Part shown: piece after piece, positions 23,678 to 35,323 of the stretch
Position numbering within the stretch: the first letter of the stretch is position 1
Layout of the letters: each line of letters starts with the position of its first letter
Assembly: GCA_049698775.1 (NCBI GenBank)
Contig: JBAVYM010000028.1
Span: forward strand, 1-35,922
Direction: 5' to 3'
DNA from: REEB76 sp049698775
Lineage (GTDB): Bacteria; Pseudomonadota; Gammaproteobacteria; Natronospirales; REEB76
DNA length: 35,922 nt
Translations under genes and position numbers: made by a program
Notes under the pieces: generated by a model
Told to the model about the DNA's origin: nothing
Seen by the model: only the letters and a program-made list of their open reading frames with translations
The model's database searches: none

Positions 23678-25183
23678 TCAGCGGTATTGGAACTGCGGGC
23701 TGCCAAGTATCAAACCAGCGCGCAGCGGTTCAGGCTGCGAATCAATGGTCACGATCTGCTGCGGCGTGAACAGGCCCGGCAAGGCGTCCAGCAACTGTTC
23801 CGCACGTTGTTCCGGTGTTTCCGGATCGGGAACGTCCGGATCCAGACGCACATTGCCGTGGCCGATGGCAGTCGCAAAACTCAGACGCATCATCATGGCA
23901 TCGGGATTGAGCCAGGCGCTCTGCGTGTTCTTGTAGCCGTCGGGCGTGAGATAGCCGTACAGCGGCATGCCGAGCTGATTCATCATACCGAGCAGTGGTT
24001 TGACGTTCGTTACTGGCTCGCCGGTGGCCCGCACCATGGAGATCACGTATTCGTAGGGCGTCTTGAATTTGGTGCCGGTGTGTTGCGCTGATTTGAATTC
24101 CGGACTGTGGAACAGCGTATCCAGCACCGCGGCGATATCGCCATCGGTCTGCATCCATTTCTTTGTCAACCTGTCCACCAGCGCCGGCGGTGGATCGTCC
24201 ACTACAAAATACTGAGCCAGTTCATAACTCAAGTGATGCGCCGTGGCGGGGCTGGCGGCGAGCCTATCCAGCGCCTGCTCGATTTCCTCTTCGCCACCGC
24301 CGATTATGGTCTTGCCCAAGAACACCTGATTACTGAAATCATGGCGCTGCGGATCGAAACAGAAACCGCCGGGACCAGCAAATCTGCCCCGCGGTGGGCA
24401 TAGGCCCCAGCCGGTGAGGATATGAGCCAAAGTGGTGACATCCGTTTGCGTGTAACCGCCGTTCACGCCTAAAGTATGAAGTTCCATGACTTCGCGTGCG
24501 TAGTTCTCGTTGATGCCCTGGAAACGACCTCGAGCATGCGGCGTGCCCGGCTGTGTGTCCAGCCAATTGTCGAGATAAAACAGCATGGCCGGATGTTTCG
24601 CGGTGGCAAACAACAGATCGCGGAAATGGCCCAGGGCATACGGGCGAATCGCCTGTTCCTCGTAACTGCCGATCCACAGACGATCCAGGCCCTTGCCGCG
24701 GAATACATTGAAGTGATTGAACCAGAAATTCACCATCATTTCTTGCAACTGACGCGGGCTTTCGATGGCGCGCAGCACGCGTGCCTGCATGGCCTGCATA
24801 ACGATGGTCTGGAGCCGCTGATTGAACGCCTTGCGCTCCTCGGGCGTGGGTTTCTGGCCGCGCGGAGCTTGCGGCGGACCGTATTGCTCGAATAATTCGG
24901 TGGGCGTGAGCTGGAGCGTATCCAATGAGTTGAGTTGCTGTCGGAGATCAGCCGGCAGCGGAATGGAATCGGGATGCAGTTGCTGCTGGATATATTGGTC
25001 CACACCCATGGCGGCTACACGTCGCACGTCGCTGGGCGTGGGGCCAAACGCCAAACGGTTCAGTACATGCAAAGCCTGTGCATCGGTGGATGCCAGTGCG
25101 CTTGCCGACAGCAGCAATAAAAATGCCGGCGCCAGAATCCGCAGCAATTGCATTTGCATGCGTAATCCGGCGCCGGCGTTCAT
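23678..25183 (-). CDS. DUF1800 exported protein
   Basis: A 501-residue protein of unknown function that is almost always paired with DUF1501 genes. It has a signal peptide (LLRILAPAFLLLLSASALAS) and the DUF1800 landmarks VLNRLAFGPTPSDVRRV, MMVNFWFNHFNVFRGKG, ENYAREVMELHTLGVNGGYT and TLAHILTGWGLCP. The first ATG (25183) is used here; an ATG eight codons later (25159) gives a cleaner signal peptide and may be the true start. It is transcribed together with the DUF1501 gene. Confidence 0.88.
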   Translation of the reverse strand: MNAGAGLRMQMQLLRILAPAFLLLLSASALASTDAQALHVLNRLAFGPTPSDVRRVAAMGVDQYIQQQLHPDSIPLPADLRQQLNSLDTLQLTPTELFEQYGPPQAPRGQKPTPEERKAFNQRLQTIVMQAMQARVLRAIESPRQLQEMMVNFWFNHFNVFRGKGLDRLWIGSYEEQAIRPYALGHFRDLLFATAKHPAMLFYLDNWLDTQPGTPHARGRFQGINENYAREVMELHTLGVNGGYTQTDVTTLAHILTGWGLCPPRGRFAGPGGFCFDPQRHDFSNQVFLGKTIIGGGEEEIEQALDRLAASPATAHHLSYELAQYFVVDDPPPALVDRLTKKWMQTDGDIAAVLDTLFHSPEFKSAQHTGTKFKTPYEYVISMVRATGEPVTNVKPLLGMMNQLGMPLYGYLTPDGYKNTQSAWLNPDAMMMRLSFATAIGHGNVRLDPDVPDPETPEQRAEQLLDALPGLFTPQQIVTIDSQPEPLRAGLILGSPQFQYR

Positions 25184-25207
25184 GGTCGTCAGCCTTGACT
25201 CGTCAGA

Positions 25208-25546
25208 TCAACCGGGATGACCGGGGTGGTTCTGCTGATGGCGCTCGTGGCGCAGATGCCGACGGTTTTTCTTGTCGTGGCGGATGTCCTTCTTGTCCTG
25301 GCGCATGTCCTTTTCCTGGGCCTTGGCCTTGCCGAACTTGCCCTGGGTCACATTCTTGTTCACTTGGCGCTGGTCCTGGCGCACATCTTTCTTATCTTGG
25401 CGGATGTCGCGAGTGTCCTTGTGGATCTTGTGGGTCTCGTTCTGCTGGGGCGTGGTTGCCGGAGCCGGGGTCTGCTGGGCAAACACCAGCGGGCTGGCCG
25501 ACAGGGCCAACAGCGCACCCGCAACGAGTGCAGTGGTCAGTTTCAT
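25208..25546 (-). CDS. Small exported protein of charged repeats with a His-rich tail
   Basis: A 112-residue protein with a signal peptide (MKLTTALVAGALLALSASPL, cleavage near VFA-QQ). The mature part is almost all charged: a repeated unit of the form D-[IVM]-R-[QH]-D-[KQ]-[KR] occurs as DIRQDKKDVRQDQRQ and again as DMRQDKKDIRHDKKN. A tail then contains seven His among Arg, Gln, Pro and Gly (RRHLRHERHQQNHPGHPG). It is probably helical and strongly basic. Periplasmic metal or polyanion binding is a guess. CAGGAG precedes the start. It sits 24 bp before the DUF1800 gene with no visible terminator, so it may lead that operon. Confidence 0.75.
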   Translation of the reverse strand: MKLTTALVAGALLALSASPLVFAQQTPAPATTPQQNETHKIHKDTRDIRQDKKDVRQDQRQVNKNVTQGKFGKAKAQEKDMRQDKKDIRHDKKNRRHLRHERHQQNHPGHPG

Positions 25547-25814
25547 GGTCTTGATCTCCTGAAGGGTTGAAATCAGCGGGTATTCCCAGCCTTAGGCGCA
25601 ACAACGGGCCGGCCGAAGTGGAGTTGACGTTCACAACATGAAAAATTTGTAAGCCGGGATGTCAACTGGATAGAGGCGGCTCGCGCGCCAAGATGATTGT
25701 GTCTTGCCCGGCAACGGTAAATGGTGCGCAAGCGCACTCTGTCTCTGGGCTAATGAACAGCCCTCACCCCGCCCTCTCCCCTCAAGGGGAGAGGGCGATT
25801 TTGACGGCGACCCT
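25547..25814 (-). promoter_or_regulatory. Intergenic region before the charged-repeat protein gene
   Basis: This 268-bp gap holds a -35-like TTGACA (25665–25660) with a weak -10 (TCATGT, 18-base spacing), and an imperfect inverted repeat GTTG-TGAACGT-CAAC (25637–25623) just after it that could be an operator. The part nearest metH holds a palindromic repeat (25760–25797). I see no gene here. Confidence 0.4.
25760..25797. repeat. Palindromic repeat after metH
   Basis: CCCTCACCCC leads into a perfect 12-bp stem CGCCCTCTCCCC-TCAA-GGGGAGAGGGCG (25770–25797). It is another copy of the CCTCACCC…GGGAGAGGG repeat. It starts about 17 bases after the metH stop. With only four T residues beside it on the plus strand, it is a weak terminator at best but could protect the metH mRNA end. 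Confidence 0.75.
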
Positions 25815-29498
<3,684 letters not shown>

Positions 29499-29503
29499 GA
29501 TGT

Positions 29504-30442
29504 TCAACCCCGGGCCACGGCGTCATCAGGCGCCACGAGGGTTTCATCGGGTTGGGCACCGGCGCGGATGCCGAGCAGATGACAGATGGCGCGCGCAAGT
29601 TCTGCGCGGTTCAAGGTGTAGAAGTGAAATTCATGCACGCCTTCCGCTTGCAGACGCTGGCATTGTTCACCCGCCACATGCGCTGCCACCAGCTTGCGGG
29701 TTTCCGCATCATCGTCCAGACCTTCGAAATGCCGTGCCAGCGAAGCTGGCACGCTCGCGCCGCAGCGGGCAGCGAATTTCTGCACCTGCTGGAAATTCGT
29801 CACCGGTAGAATACCGGGCACCAGCGGCATGCCGACACCGGCTTTGGCGGCGGTGTCGCGGAAACGCAGGAATACCTCCACGTCAAAGAAGAACTGGGTG
29901 ATGCCGCGGGCCGCGCCCGCGTCCTGTTTGCGCTTGAGATTCTCCAAGTCCGCTGCGGGCGAGATCGCATCGGGATGCACTTCCGGATGCGCGGCGACGC
30001 TGATTTCGAAATCCGCCACGCGTTTCAATCCTGCCACCAGTTCCGCGGCACTGGCAAAACCGCCGGGATGCGGCGTGAACTTCCCTTGCCCTTCCGGCGG
30101 ATCGCCGCGCAGCGCCACCACATGCCGGATGCCCGCTTGCCAGTAACGGTGCGCAATCGCCTGTATCTCGCTCTTGCTCGCGCCCACACAGGTCAGGTGC
30201 GCGGCGGGGCTCAAGGCCAGCCGCTGCCGGATGTTCACCACCGTGTCGTGCGTGCGTTCGCGGGTGGAGCCGCCGGCGCCGTAAGTCACCGACACGAAGC
30301 GTGGCGCCAGTGGCGCAAGGCGCTCGAGCGCCTGCCATAACTTCTGCTGCAGCTCCGGTGTCCCGGGCGGGAAAAATTCGAATGATACCGCCGGATGCGC
30401 AGGAAACGCCTGCCGATCCCAGGACGTGGAAAGCGGATTCAT
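29504..30442 (-). CDS. metF: MetF, 5,10-methylenetetrahydrofolate reductase
   Basis: A 312-residue flavoenzyme that makes 5-methyltetrahydrofolate, the methyl donor used by MetH encoded next to it. Signature segments are VSFEFFPPGTPEL at the N-terminus, VSVTYGAGGSTRERTHDTV, CVGASKSEI, HVVALRGDPPEGQGKF, ITQFFFDVEVFLRFRD and LVPGILPVTNFQQVQKFA. It ends five bases before the metH ATG, so the two form an operon. The ATG at 30442 has only a weak ribosome site (GAGCAGATAGCCT), and the terminator-like hairpin lies about 20 bases upstream. Confidence 0.97.
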   Translation of the reverse strand: MNPLSTSWDRQAFPAHPAVSFEFFPPGTPELQQKLWQALERLAPLAPRFVSVTYGAGGSTRERTHDTVVNIRQRLALSPAAHLTCVGASKSEIQAIAHRYWQAGIRHVVALRGDPPEGQGKFTPHPGGFASAAELVAGLKRVADFEISVAAHPEVHPDAISPAADLENLKRKQDAGAARGITQFFFDVEVFLRFRDTAAKAGVGMPLVPGILPVTNFQQVQKFAARCGASVPASLARHFEGLDDDAETRKLVAAHVAGEQCQRLQAEGVHEFHFYTLNRAELARAICHLLGIRAGAQPDETLVAPDDAVARG

Positions 30443-30451
30443 AGGCTATCT

Positions 30452-30538
30452 GCTCAATAAAAAAACCCGCTCAGCGTTTTATCCCAAGGGATGCTAGAGC
30501 AGGTTCTTTGAACCCCGCTTTAGCCGTATTTATTGAGC
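30452..30538 (-). promoter_or_regulatory. metF leader with terminator and competing hairpin (candidate attenuator)
   Basis: In RNA order: GCTCAATAAA-type arm (30538–30529), a hairpin GGTTC-AAA-GAACC (30514–30502), then a terminator made of CCTGCTC (30503–30497) paired with GAGCGGG (30472–30466) around an inner ATCCC-TT-GGGAT, followed by T7. The CC of GAACC and of CCTGCTC is shared, so the hairpins compete. The first arm can also pair over 10 bases with TTTATTGAGC (30461–30452), which includes the T-run. This may be the end of the dedA message, an attenuator of metF–metH, or both. I do not recognise a SAM, SAH or B12 riboswitch. Confidence 0.55.
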
Positions 30539-30599
30539 GCCCGCAAGCTGAGTATCAAATCGGCGCTGGTGTAAATTATTCTCCCCTGTGGCAGTGCTG

Positions 30600-31232
30600 T
30601 CAACCCGAGGCGGGCGGGCGGCGCAGATTGCGCAGGTGCCGCCAGACATACCAGATGAAGCCCAGCACTACCAGGACCACGATGAGGGTATCGAAGCGGT
30701 GGAACCAGGGTCCGAGCGTATCCCAGTGCTCGCCGAGACGCAGGCCGATCCAAGCCAGCGCCCAGCACCAGATGAAGGAGCCAATGAATGTGTACAGGAC
30801 GAACTTGCTCATGGACATGCGCGCCACGCCCGCCGGAAAGGCGATGAAGGTGCGCACCAGCGGCAGCAGTCGGCCAATCAGGATGATGATGTCGCCGTGA
30901 CGCTTGAACCAGCGGTCCGCCACATCCAGATCGTGATGGGATACCAATATATAGCGACCGTATTTCTCCACCAGCGGCCGTCCGCCCCGGGCTCCTATCC
31001 AGTAGGCGACCAGCGATCCGAGCACGCAGCCGACGGCGCCGGCCAACGCCACCAGCCACAGATTCAGGTCGCCGTGAAACACCAGATAGCCGGAGAACGG
31101 CATGATGATTTCCGAGGGCAGCGGAATGCAGGCGCTTTCGATGGCCATGAGCAGCACGATGCCGCCGTAGCCGAGCATGGAAATAGTCGAAACGATGAAG
31201 CCCGCGATGAACGCAATCAGCTTGGCGAGCAT
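30600..31232 (-). CDS. DedA family membrane protein
   Basis: A 210-residue inner-membrane protein. DedA/SNARE-associated landmarks are ESACIPLPSEIIMPFSGYL near residue 32, SLVAYWIGARGGRP near 75, and GRLLPLVRTFIAFPAGVARM near 118, with four to five hydrophobic spans. Members of this family act in lipid carrier recycling or flipping and in membrane energetics; which applies here is unknown. GAGGG overlapping the kup stop precedes the ATG, and only 7 bp separate it from kup, so they are probably co-transcribed. Confidence 0.92.
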   Translation of the reverse strand: MLAKLIAFIAGFIVSTISMLGYGGIVLLMAIESACIPLPSEIIMPFSGYLVFHGDLNLWLVALAGAVGCVLGSLVAYWIGARGGRPLVEKYGRYILVSHHDLDVADRWFKRHGDIIILIGRLLPLVRTFIAFPAGVARMSMSKFVLYTFIGSFIWCWALAWIGLRLGEHWDTLGPWFHRFDTLIVVLVVLGFIWYVWRHLRNLRRPPASG

Positions 31233-31239
31233 CCGGCCC

Positions 31240-33246
31240 TCACAACTTCGAGGACGGGGGTGGTTGCGGAGGTGCCGCGGCGCGCGAGGGACGGATTTCG
31301 GCGAAACGCAGGCGCAAGCCCAGTTCCACGGTGCGGTCCGGCGGAATCTGGTAGAAATCCGTGGCGCGGATCGCGTTACGCGACATGAAGGAAAAAAGTT
31401 TCTCGCGCCAGGCCATCATGGTGGGCATGTTCTTGGTGGGCACCAGGGTCTCACGGCCGATGTAATAGGTGGTGCTCTCGGGGTCTATGTTCAGTCCGTA
31501 GTCCTTGGCGCGCCTCAGTGCCTGCGGCACGTTGGGGATCTGCATGAAACCGTAATGCGCCAGCACGCGATAAAAGCCCTGATCCAGTTTCTCCACTTCC
31601 AGGCGCCGTTGCGGGTGCACGAACGGCACGTCTTCCGTGAGCACCGTGAGCAGCACTACCTGCTCGTGCAATACCTGGTTGTGCTCCAGATGATGCTGCA
31701 ACATGGGTGGCGTGCCGAGATTAGGCGCGGTCATGAAGATGCCGGTGCCGTGCACGCGCACAGGTTTGCTCTCGCGGATGTGTGTCAGGAATTCATCGAG
31801 TGGTTCGGTGCTGGCCCGCAGCCGGTCAATGAGGTTCTGCCGGCCAGTGCTCCAAGTGGTCATGATGGTGAAACCCACCAGGCCAACCAGCAACGGCAGC
31901 CAGCCACCGTCCCAGATCTTGAAGATATTGGCCAGAAAGAAAACGAAATCCACGATGAAAAAGAACCCGATGATGGGCATCACGACCGCGATATTCCAAT
32001 GCCAGCGCTCACGCATTGCCAGGAACAGCAGCATGGTGGTGATGAGCATGGTGGAACTCACGGCCACTCCGTACGCCGCCGCCAGGTTCTCGGAACTCTT
32101 GAATCCCAGCACAATGAGGATGGTGGCGATGGCCAGAATCCAGTTAAGGGAAGGAATATAGATCTGACCTTCCTTGTCCGGTGAAGTACGCACGATGGTG
32201 AGCCGCGGACTCTGGCCGAATTGGATGGCCTGACCCATGAGTGAAAATGCGCCGGAAATTATCGCCTGCGAGGCAATCACGGTGGCAGCCGTTGCCAGCA
32301 CCACCATGGGATACAGGAACCAGGACGGTGCAAGATTGTAAAACGGCTGCGCAACTTGCTGACCTGGATGCGCCAGAATGGCCGCGGCTTGGCCGAAATA
32401 ATTCAGCAACAGCGCCGGCATCACATAGAAGAACCATGCCAGCCGTATGGGTGCCTGACCGAAATGGCCAATGTCCGCATACAGGGCTTCGGCACCGGTC
32501 ACGCACAGGAATACCGCGCCCAGCACCACGATGTCGGCAAAGCCGTGGTGAAAGACAAAGTGCAGGGCGTACGCGGGATTGATGGCCATTAACACAGCCG
32601 GATACTGGATTATCGCGACCAGTCCCAGCAAAGCGATGACCAGAAACCACACCACCATGATGGGACCAAACACGAATCCCACCCGCTTGGTCCCGCTTTT
32701 CTGGAATACAAACAGCAGCAGCAGCACGATGACGGTGATGAGAATAATCACCCAGCGATCCAGCGAGGGCGTGGCCACCTGCAAACCTTCCACCGCGCTC
32801 AGTACCGAGATGGCCGGCGTGATCATGCCATCGCCGTACAGCAGCGCGGCGCCGAATATCCCCAGCGCGATGAGTACGCGGGAACGTTTGTTGCGGCGCA
32901 TGCGCCAGGGGTCCAGCAGCGACAGCAATGCCAGAATGCCGCCCTCGCCCTTGTTGTCGGCGCGCAGCACAAATATCTGATACTTGATGCAAACGATGAC
33001 GATGAGCGTCCACAGCACCAGCGACACCACGCCCAGAACATTCTCGGGCGTCATGCTGAGGCCGTAACCGCCGGAAAAGGCGCTGGACAGCGTGTACAGC
33101 GGGCTGGTGCCGATGTCGCCAAACACCACGCCCAAGGCGCCCAGGCTCAAAGCGAACAGACGCTTGTTCCCCTCAGGAGCCCCGCCGCCATTCGCGGCCC
33201 GGTTCCTGATGAATTGCGTTGCGGTATTTATTTCAGGCTTGTTCAC
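31240..33246 (-). CDS. kup: Kup (TrkD) low-affinity potassium transporter
   Basis: A 668-residue K+:H+ symporter. It shows the family signature LGALGVVFGDIGTSPLYTL, IKYQIFVLRADNKGEGGILA, YGDGMITPAISVLSAVEGL and GAVFLCVTGAEALYADIGHFG, about 12 membrane spans, and a cytoplasmic tail from about residue 460. I use the GTG at 33246, which has GGGGAGG seven bases upstream and begins VNKPEINTATQF; an ATG at 33315 with AGGA upstream is the alternative and would add 23 Arg/Gly-rich residues with no family similarity. It is the second of three potassium systems here. Confidence 0.94.
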   Translation of the reverse strand: MNKPEINTATQFIRNRAANGGGAPEGNKRLFALSLGALGVVFGDIGTSPLYTLSSAFSGGYGLSMTPENVLGVVSLVLWTLIVIVCIKYQIFVLRADNKGEGGILALLSLLDPWRMRRNKRSRVLIALGIFGAALLYGDGMITPAISVLSAVEGLQVATPSLDRWVIILITVIVLLLLFVFQKSGTKRVGFVFGPIMVVWFLVIALLGLVAIIQYPAVLMAINPAYALHFVFHHGFADIVVLGAVFLCVTGAEALYADIGHFGQAPIRLAWFFYVMPALLLNYFGQAAAILAHPGQQVAQPFYNLAPSWFLYPMVVLATAATVIASQAIISGAFSLMGQAIQFGQSPRLTIVRTSPDKEGQIYIPSLNWILAIATILIVLGFKSSENLAAAYGVAVSSTMLITTMLLFLAMRERWHWNIAVVMPIIGFFFIVDFVFFLANIFKIWDGGWLPLLVGLVGFTIMTTWSTGRQNLIDRLRASTEPLDEFLTHIRESKPVRVHGTGIFMTAPNLGTPPMLQHHLEHNQVLHEQVVLLTVLTEDVPFVHPQRRLEVEKLDQGFYRVLAHYGFMQIPNVPQALRRAKDYGLNIDPESTTYYIGRETLVPTKNMPTMMAWREKLFSFMSRNAIRATDFYQIPPDRTVELGLRLRFAEIRPSRAAAPPQPPPSSKL

Positions 33247-33376
33247 CCAACGCCTCCCCGACCCAGGGATTCCAAAAACACAACCGGCCGGTCTCGTTCG
33301 AGCACCAGCCGGCATCGTGCTAATCCTGCATTTCTATTGGCGGGCGATGATGTGCCCCTGCCTGTTCAGGGCGCGA

Positions 33377-33404
33377 ATTGTACGCCCAAAGGCGTTGTGC
33401 TCAA
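33377..33404 (-). promoter_or_regulatory. Promoter for kup–dedA
   Basis: TTGAGC (33404–33399), a 16-base spacer and TACAAT (33382–33377) on the minus strand make a plausible vegetative promoter about 125 bases before the GTG start of kup. It overlaps the T-run of the likely tRNA terminator. Confidence 0.5.
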
Positions 33405-33442
33405 AACAGCTTGTTCCGTACCAAGCCGCGGTTTGGAACAGC
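33401..33442 (-). terminator. Possible terminator after tRNA-Glu
   Basis: GCTGTTCC (33442–33435) pairs with GGAACAAGC (one bulge) around a GC-rich loop, followed by TGTTTTGA. It lies about 20 bases after the tRNA-Glu 3' end. The stem is imperfect. Confidence 0.45.
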
Positions 33443-33463
33443 TTGCATCTGCACAAAGATATA

Positions 33464-33539
33464 TGGCGTCCCCAGGGGGATTCGAACCCCCGTTACCGCC
33501 GTGAAAGGGCGATGTCCTGGGCCTCTAGACGATGGGGAC
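33464..33539 (-). tRNA. tRNA-Glu (anticodon TTC)
   Basis: A 76-base tRNA with acceptor GTCCCCA/TGGGGAC, anticodon arm CCGCCC-TTTCACG-GGCGG type reading TTC, the T-arm GGGGGTTCGAATCCCCC, and an encoded CCA end. It decodes GAA/GAG and is the substrate of GltX encoded upstream in the same cluster. Confidence 0.97.
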
Positions 33540-33710
33540 GAGGCGGTAAAGCGTCCCCGAAACGCTTGTATGGAATTATTTGGTGGAGCCGGCCAAGGCG
33601 AGGCGGAAACTGGCGAAACATCGTTTCGCCCCGCCGAGCGCCCTGCCATGGATGGCAGGGCCGATCTGCACACCATGGACGGTTCCATACCACCATCAAT
33701 TCACAAACTT
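33540..33710 (-). other. Spacer between the two tRNAs with hairpins and a duplicated tRNA-Ala tail
   Basis: This 171-bp spacer holds two strong palindromes, GCCCTGCC…GGCAGGGC (33639–33660 region) and GGCGAAAC-ATC-GTTTCGCC (about 33612–33631). It also holds a second copy of the tRNA-Ala 3' end: GGCCGGCTCCACCA at 33594–33581 against GGCTGGCTCCACCA at 33724–33711. The hairpins may guide processing of the double tRNA precursor. The duplicated tail looks like a remnant of a tRNA copy or of an attachment site. Confidence 0.5.
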
Positions 33711-33786
33711 TGGTGGAGCCAGCCGGGATCGAACCGGCGACCTCCTGCATGCCATGCAGGCGCTCTCCCAGCTGAGCTATGGCCCC
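33711..33786 (-). tRNA. tRNA-Ala (anticodon GGC)
   Basis: A 76-base tRNA starting GGGGCCATAGCTCAGCTGGG, with anticodon stem CCTGC/GCAGG and loop ATGGCAT (anticodon GGC), T-arm GCCGGTTCGATCCCGGC and an encoded CCA. It decodes GCC/GCU and is first of the two tRNAs after gltX. Confidence 0.97.
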
Positions 33787-33798
33787 ACGCGGGGCGCG

Positions 33799-33828
33799 TA
33801 TTTTCGGGCCTGATGCTGCGAGTGTCAA
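33799..33828 (-). promoter_or_regulatory. Promoter for the tRNA pair
   Basis: TTGACA (33828–33823), 18 bases, and AAAATA (33804–33799), followed by a very GC-rich stretch CGCGCCCCGCG before the tRNA. A GC-rich discriminator is typical of stringently controlled stable-RNA promoters. Confidence 0.65.
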
Positions 33829-33841
33829 TCCAAACCCGGCG

Positions 33842-33864
33842 AAAATCAGGCGCTTTGCGCCTGA
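33842..33864 (-). terminator. gltX terminator overlapping the end of the gene
   Basis: TCAGGCGC-AAA-GCGCCTGA followed by TTTT. The 5' arm and loop are the last gltX codons and the 3' arm contains the TGA stop, so the terminator is built into the coding end. Confidence 0.8.
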
Positions 33865-35252
33865 ATGTGGCGAACGGCACGATCCAGGCGCGCCAGTGTT
33901 GCATCGCGACCGAGAATTTCCACGGTGACATCTATGGGCGGCGATACACCACCGCCGGTGACCGCCACCCGCAGTGGCTGAGCAACCTTGCCAAGCTTGA
34001 GTCCCAATGCGGCAACCGAGGCTTCCAAAGCCGCATGGATGGCATTGGCAGACCAATCTTTGAGCGCGGCCAGGCGCACGCGGATATCGTGCAGCGCCGG
34101 CAAGGTCTCACGCGTCAGATTTTTGTCGGCAGCCTTCGCATCGTACTGCTCGAACTCCTCGAAAAAGTAGCGGCTGGCTTGCGCCATTTCCTTCAAGGTC
34201 TTGGCGCGCTCCGCCTGCGCGCGCACCACCGCCGCAAGTTTTGCATCATCCTGCACCGTGATACCCAGATGCGACAGATGCCAACTTAATTCCGCGCCCA
34301 GTTTCTGCGGATCGCCATGCTTGATGTAATGCTGATTGAGCCACAGCAGTTTGTCCGGATTGATGGCGGATGCGGATTTGTTCACGTCGGTGATGTCGAA
34401 ATATTCAGTCATTTCCTCGCGGCTGAAAATTTCCTGGTCGCCGTGCGACCAGCCGAGGCGCACCAGATAATTGAGCACGGCCTCGGGGAGATAGCCGTCT
34501 TCCCGGTACTGCATCACGCTCATCGCGCCGTGGCGCTTGGACAGCTTGGTGCCATCCGGGCCGAGAATCATCGGCAGATGCGCATACTCCGGTGGATTGG
34601 CGGCCAGCGCTGTGAAAATGTTGATTTGGCGCGGTGTGTTGTTGAGGTGATCGTCGCCGCGGATCACATGTGTAATGCACATATCCAGGTCGTCCACCAC
34701 CACCGTGAAATTATAGGTGGGCGTGCCATCGGATCGCTCGATGATCAGGTCATCCAGTTCGCGGTTGTCGAACACCACCCGTCCATGCACCAGATCGTTC
34801 ACCACGGTCTGCCCGGTCTCGGGGTTCTTGAAGCGGAGCACAGGCTGCACGCCGGCGCGCGGTACCGTGCGCCGGCGGCAACGTCCGTCGTAACGGGGCT
34901 TCTGCTTGCGTGCAAGCTGTTCATTGCGCATCTGCTCCAACTCTTCCTTGGTGCAATAGCAATGATAGGCATGGCCGTCCTTGAGCAACTGCGCAGCGAC
35001 TTCCTTGTAGCGATCGAAGTGCTGAGTCTGATAGAACGGACCCTCGTCCGGCCGCAGGTCCAGCCAGGCCATGCCATCGAGAATCGCCTGCACCGCCGCT
35101 TGCGTGGAACGCTCGCGGTCGGTGTCTTCAACGCGCAGAATGAACGTGCCGTGGTACCGCCGTGCATACAGCCAGCAGAATAAGGCAGTGCGGGCGCCGC
35201 CGATGTGCAGATAGCCGGTGGGACTGGGAGCGAAACGGGTGCGGACGGTCAT
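33846..35252 (-). CDS. gltX: GltX, glutamyl-tRNA synthetase
   Basis: A 468-residue class I aminoacyl-tRNA synthetase that charges tRNA-Glu. It has the HIGH-type motif RFAPSPTGYLHIGGARTALF near residue 6, the segment YCTKEELEQMR, VVDDLDMCITHVIRGDDHL near residue 185, and the KMSKS-type loop GTKLSKRHGA near residue 235. The C-terminal anticodon-binding part is complete. Length and motifs fit the bacterial discriminating enzyme. The GTG/ATG choice is simple: ATG at 35252, with only a weak ribosome site (GAG). The downstream tRNA-Glu and the gene order gltX–tRNA-Ala–tRNA-Glu are known from other gammaproteobacteria. Confidence 0.97.
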   Translation of the reverse strand: MTVRTRFAPSPTGYLHIGGARTALFCWLYARRYHGTFILRVEDTDRERSTQAAVQAILDGMAWLDLRPDEGPFYQTQHFDRYKEVAAQLLKDGHAYHCYCTKEELEQMRNEQLARKQKPRYDGRCRRRTVPRAGVQPVLRFKNPETGQTVVNDLVHGRVVFDNRELDDLIIERSDGTPTYNFTVVVDDLDMCITHVIRGDDHLNNTPRQINIFTALAANPPEYAHLPMILGPDGTKLSKRHGAMSVMQYREDGYLPEAVLNYLVRLGWSHGDQEIFSREEMTEYFDITDVNKSASAINPDKLLWLNQHYIKHGDPQKLGAELSWHLSHLGITVQDDAKLAAVVRAQAERAKTLKEMAQASRYFFEEFEQYDAKAADKNLTRETLPALHDIRVRLAALKDWSANAIHAALEASVAALGLKLGKVAQPLRVAVTGGGVSPPIDVTVEILGRDATLARLDRAVRHIQAQSA

Positions 35253-35323
35253 GGGCGCTCGGACTGGATGAATTCAAGAGCCATCTATTTTACACGACCA
35301 GCCGATGCAGCCAGCACAGCCAC

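Noticed and set aside
29499..29507. TTG start of metH overlapping the metF stop
   Set aside because: An ATG three codons later gives the usual N-terminus; the TTG adds no conserved residues.
29720..29765. Palindrome GTGCCAGCGAAGCTGGCAC inside metF as an inserted repeat
   Set aside because: The protein has normal length there and the residues (ASVPASLARHFEGLDDD) align with the usual MetF sequence, so it is probably just the codons used.
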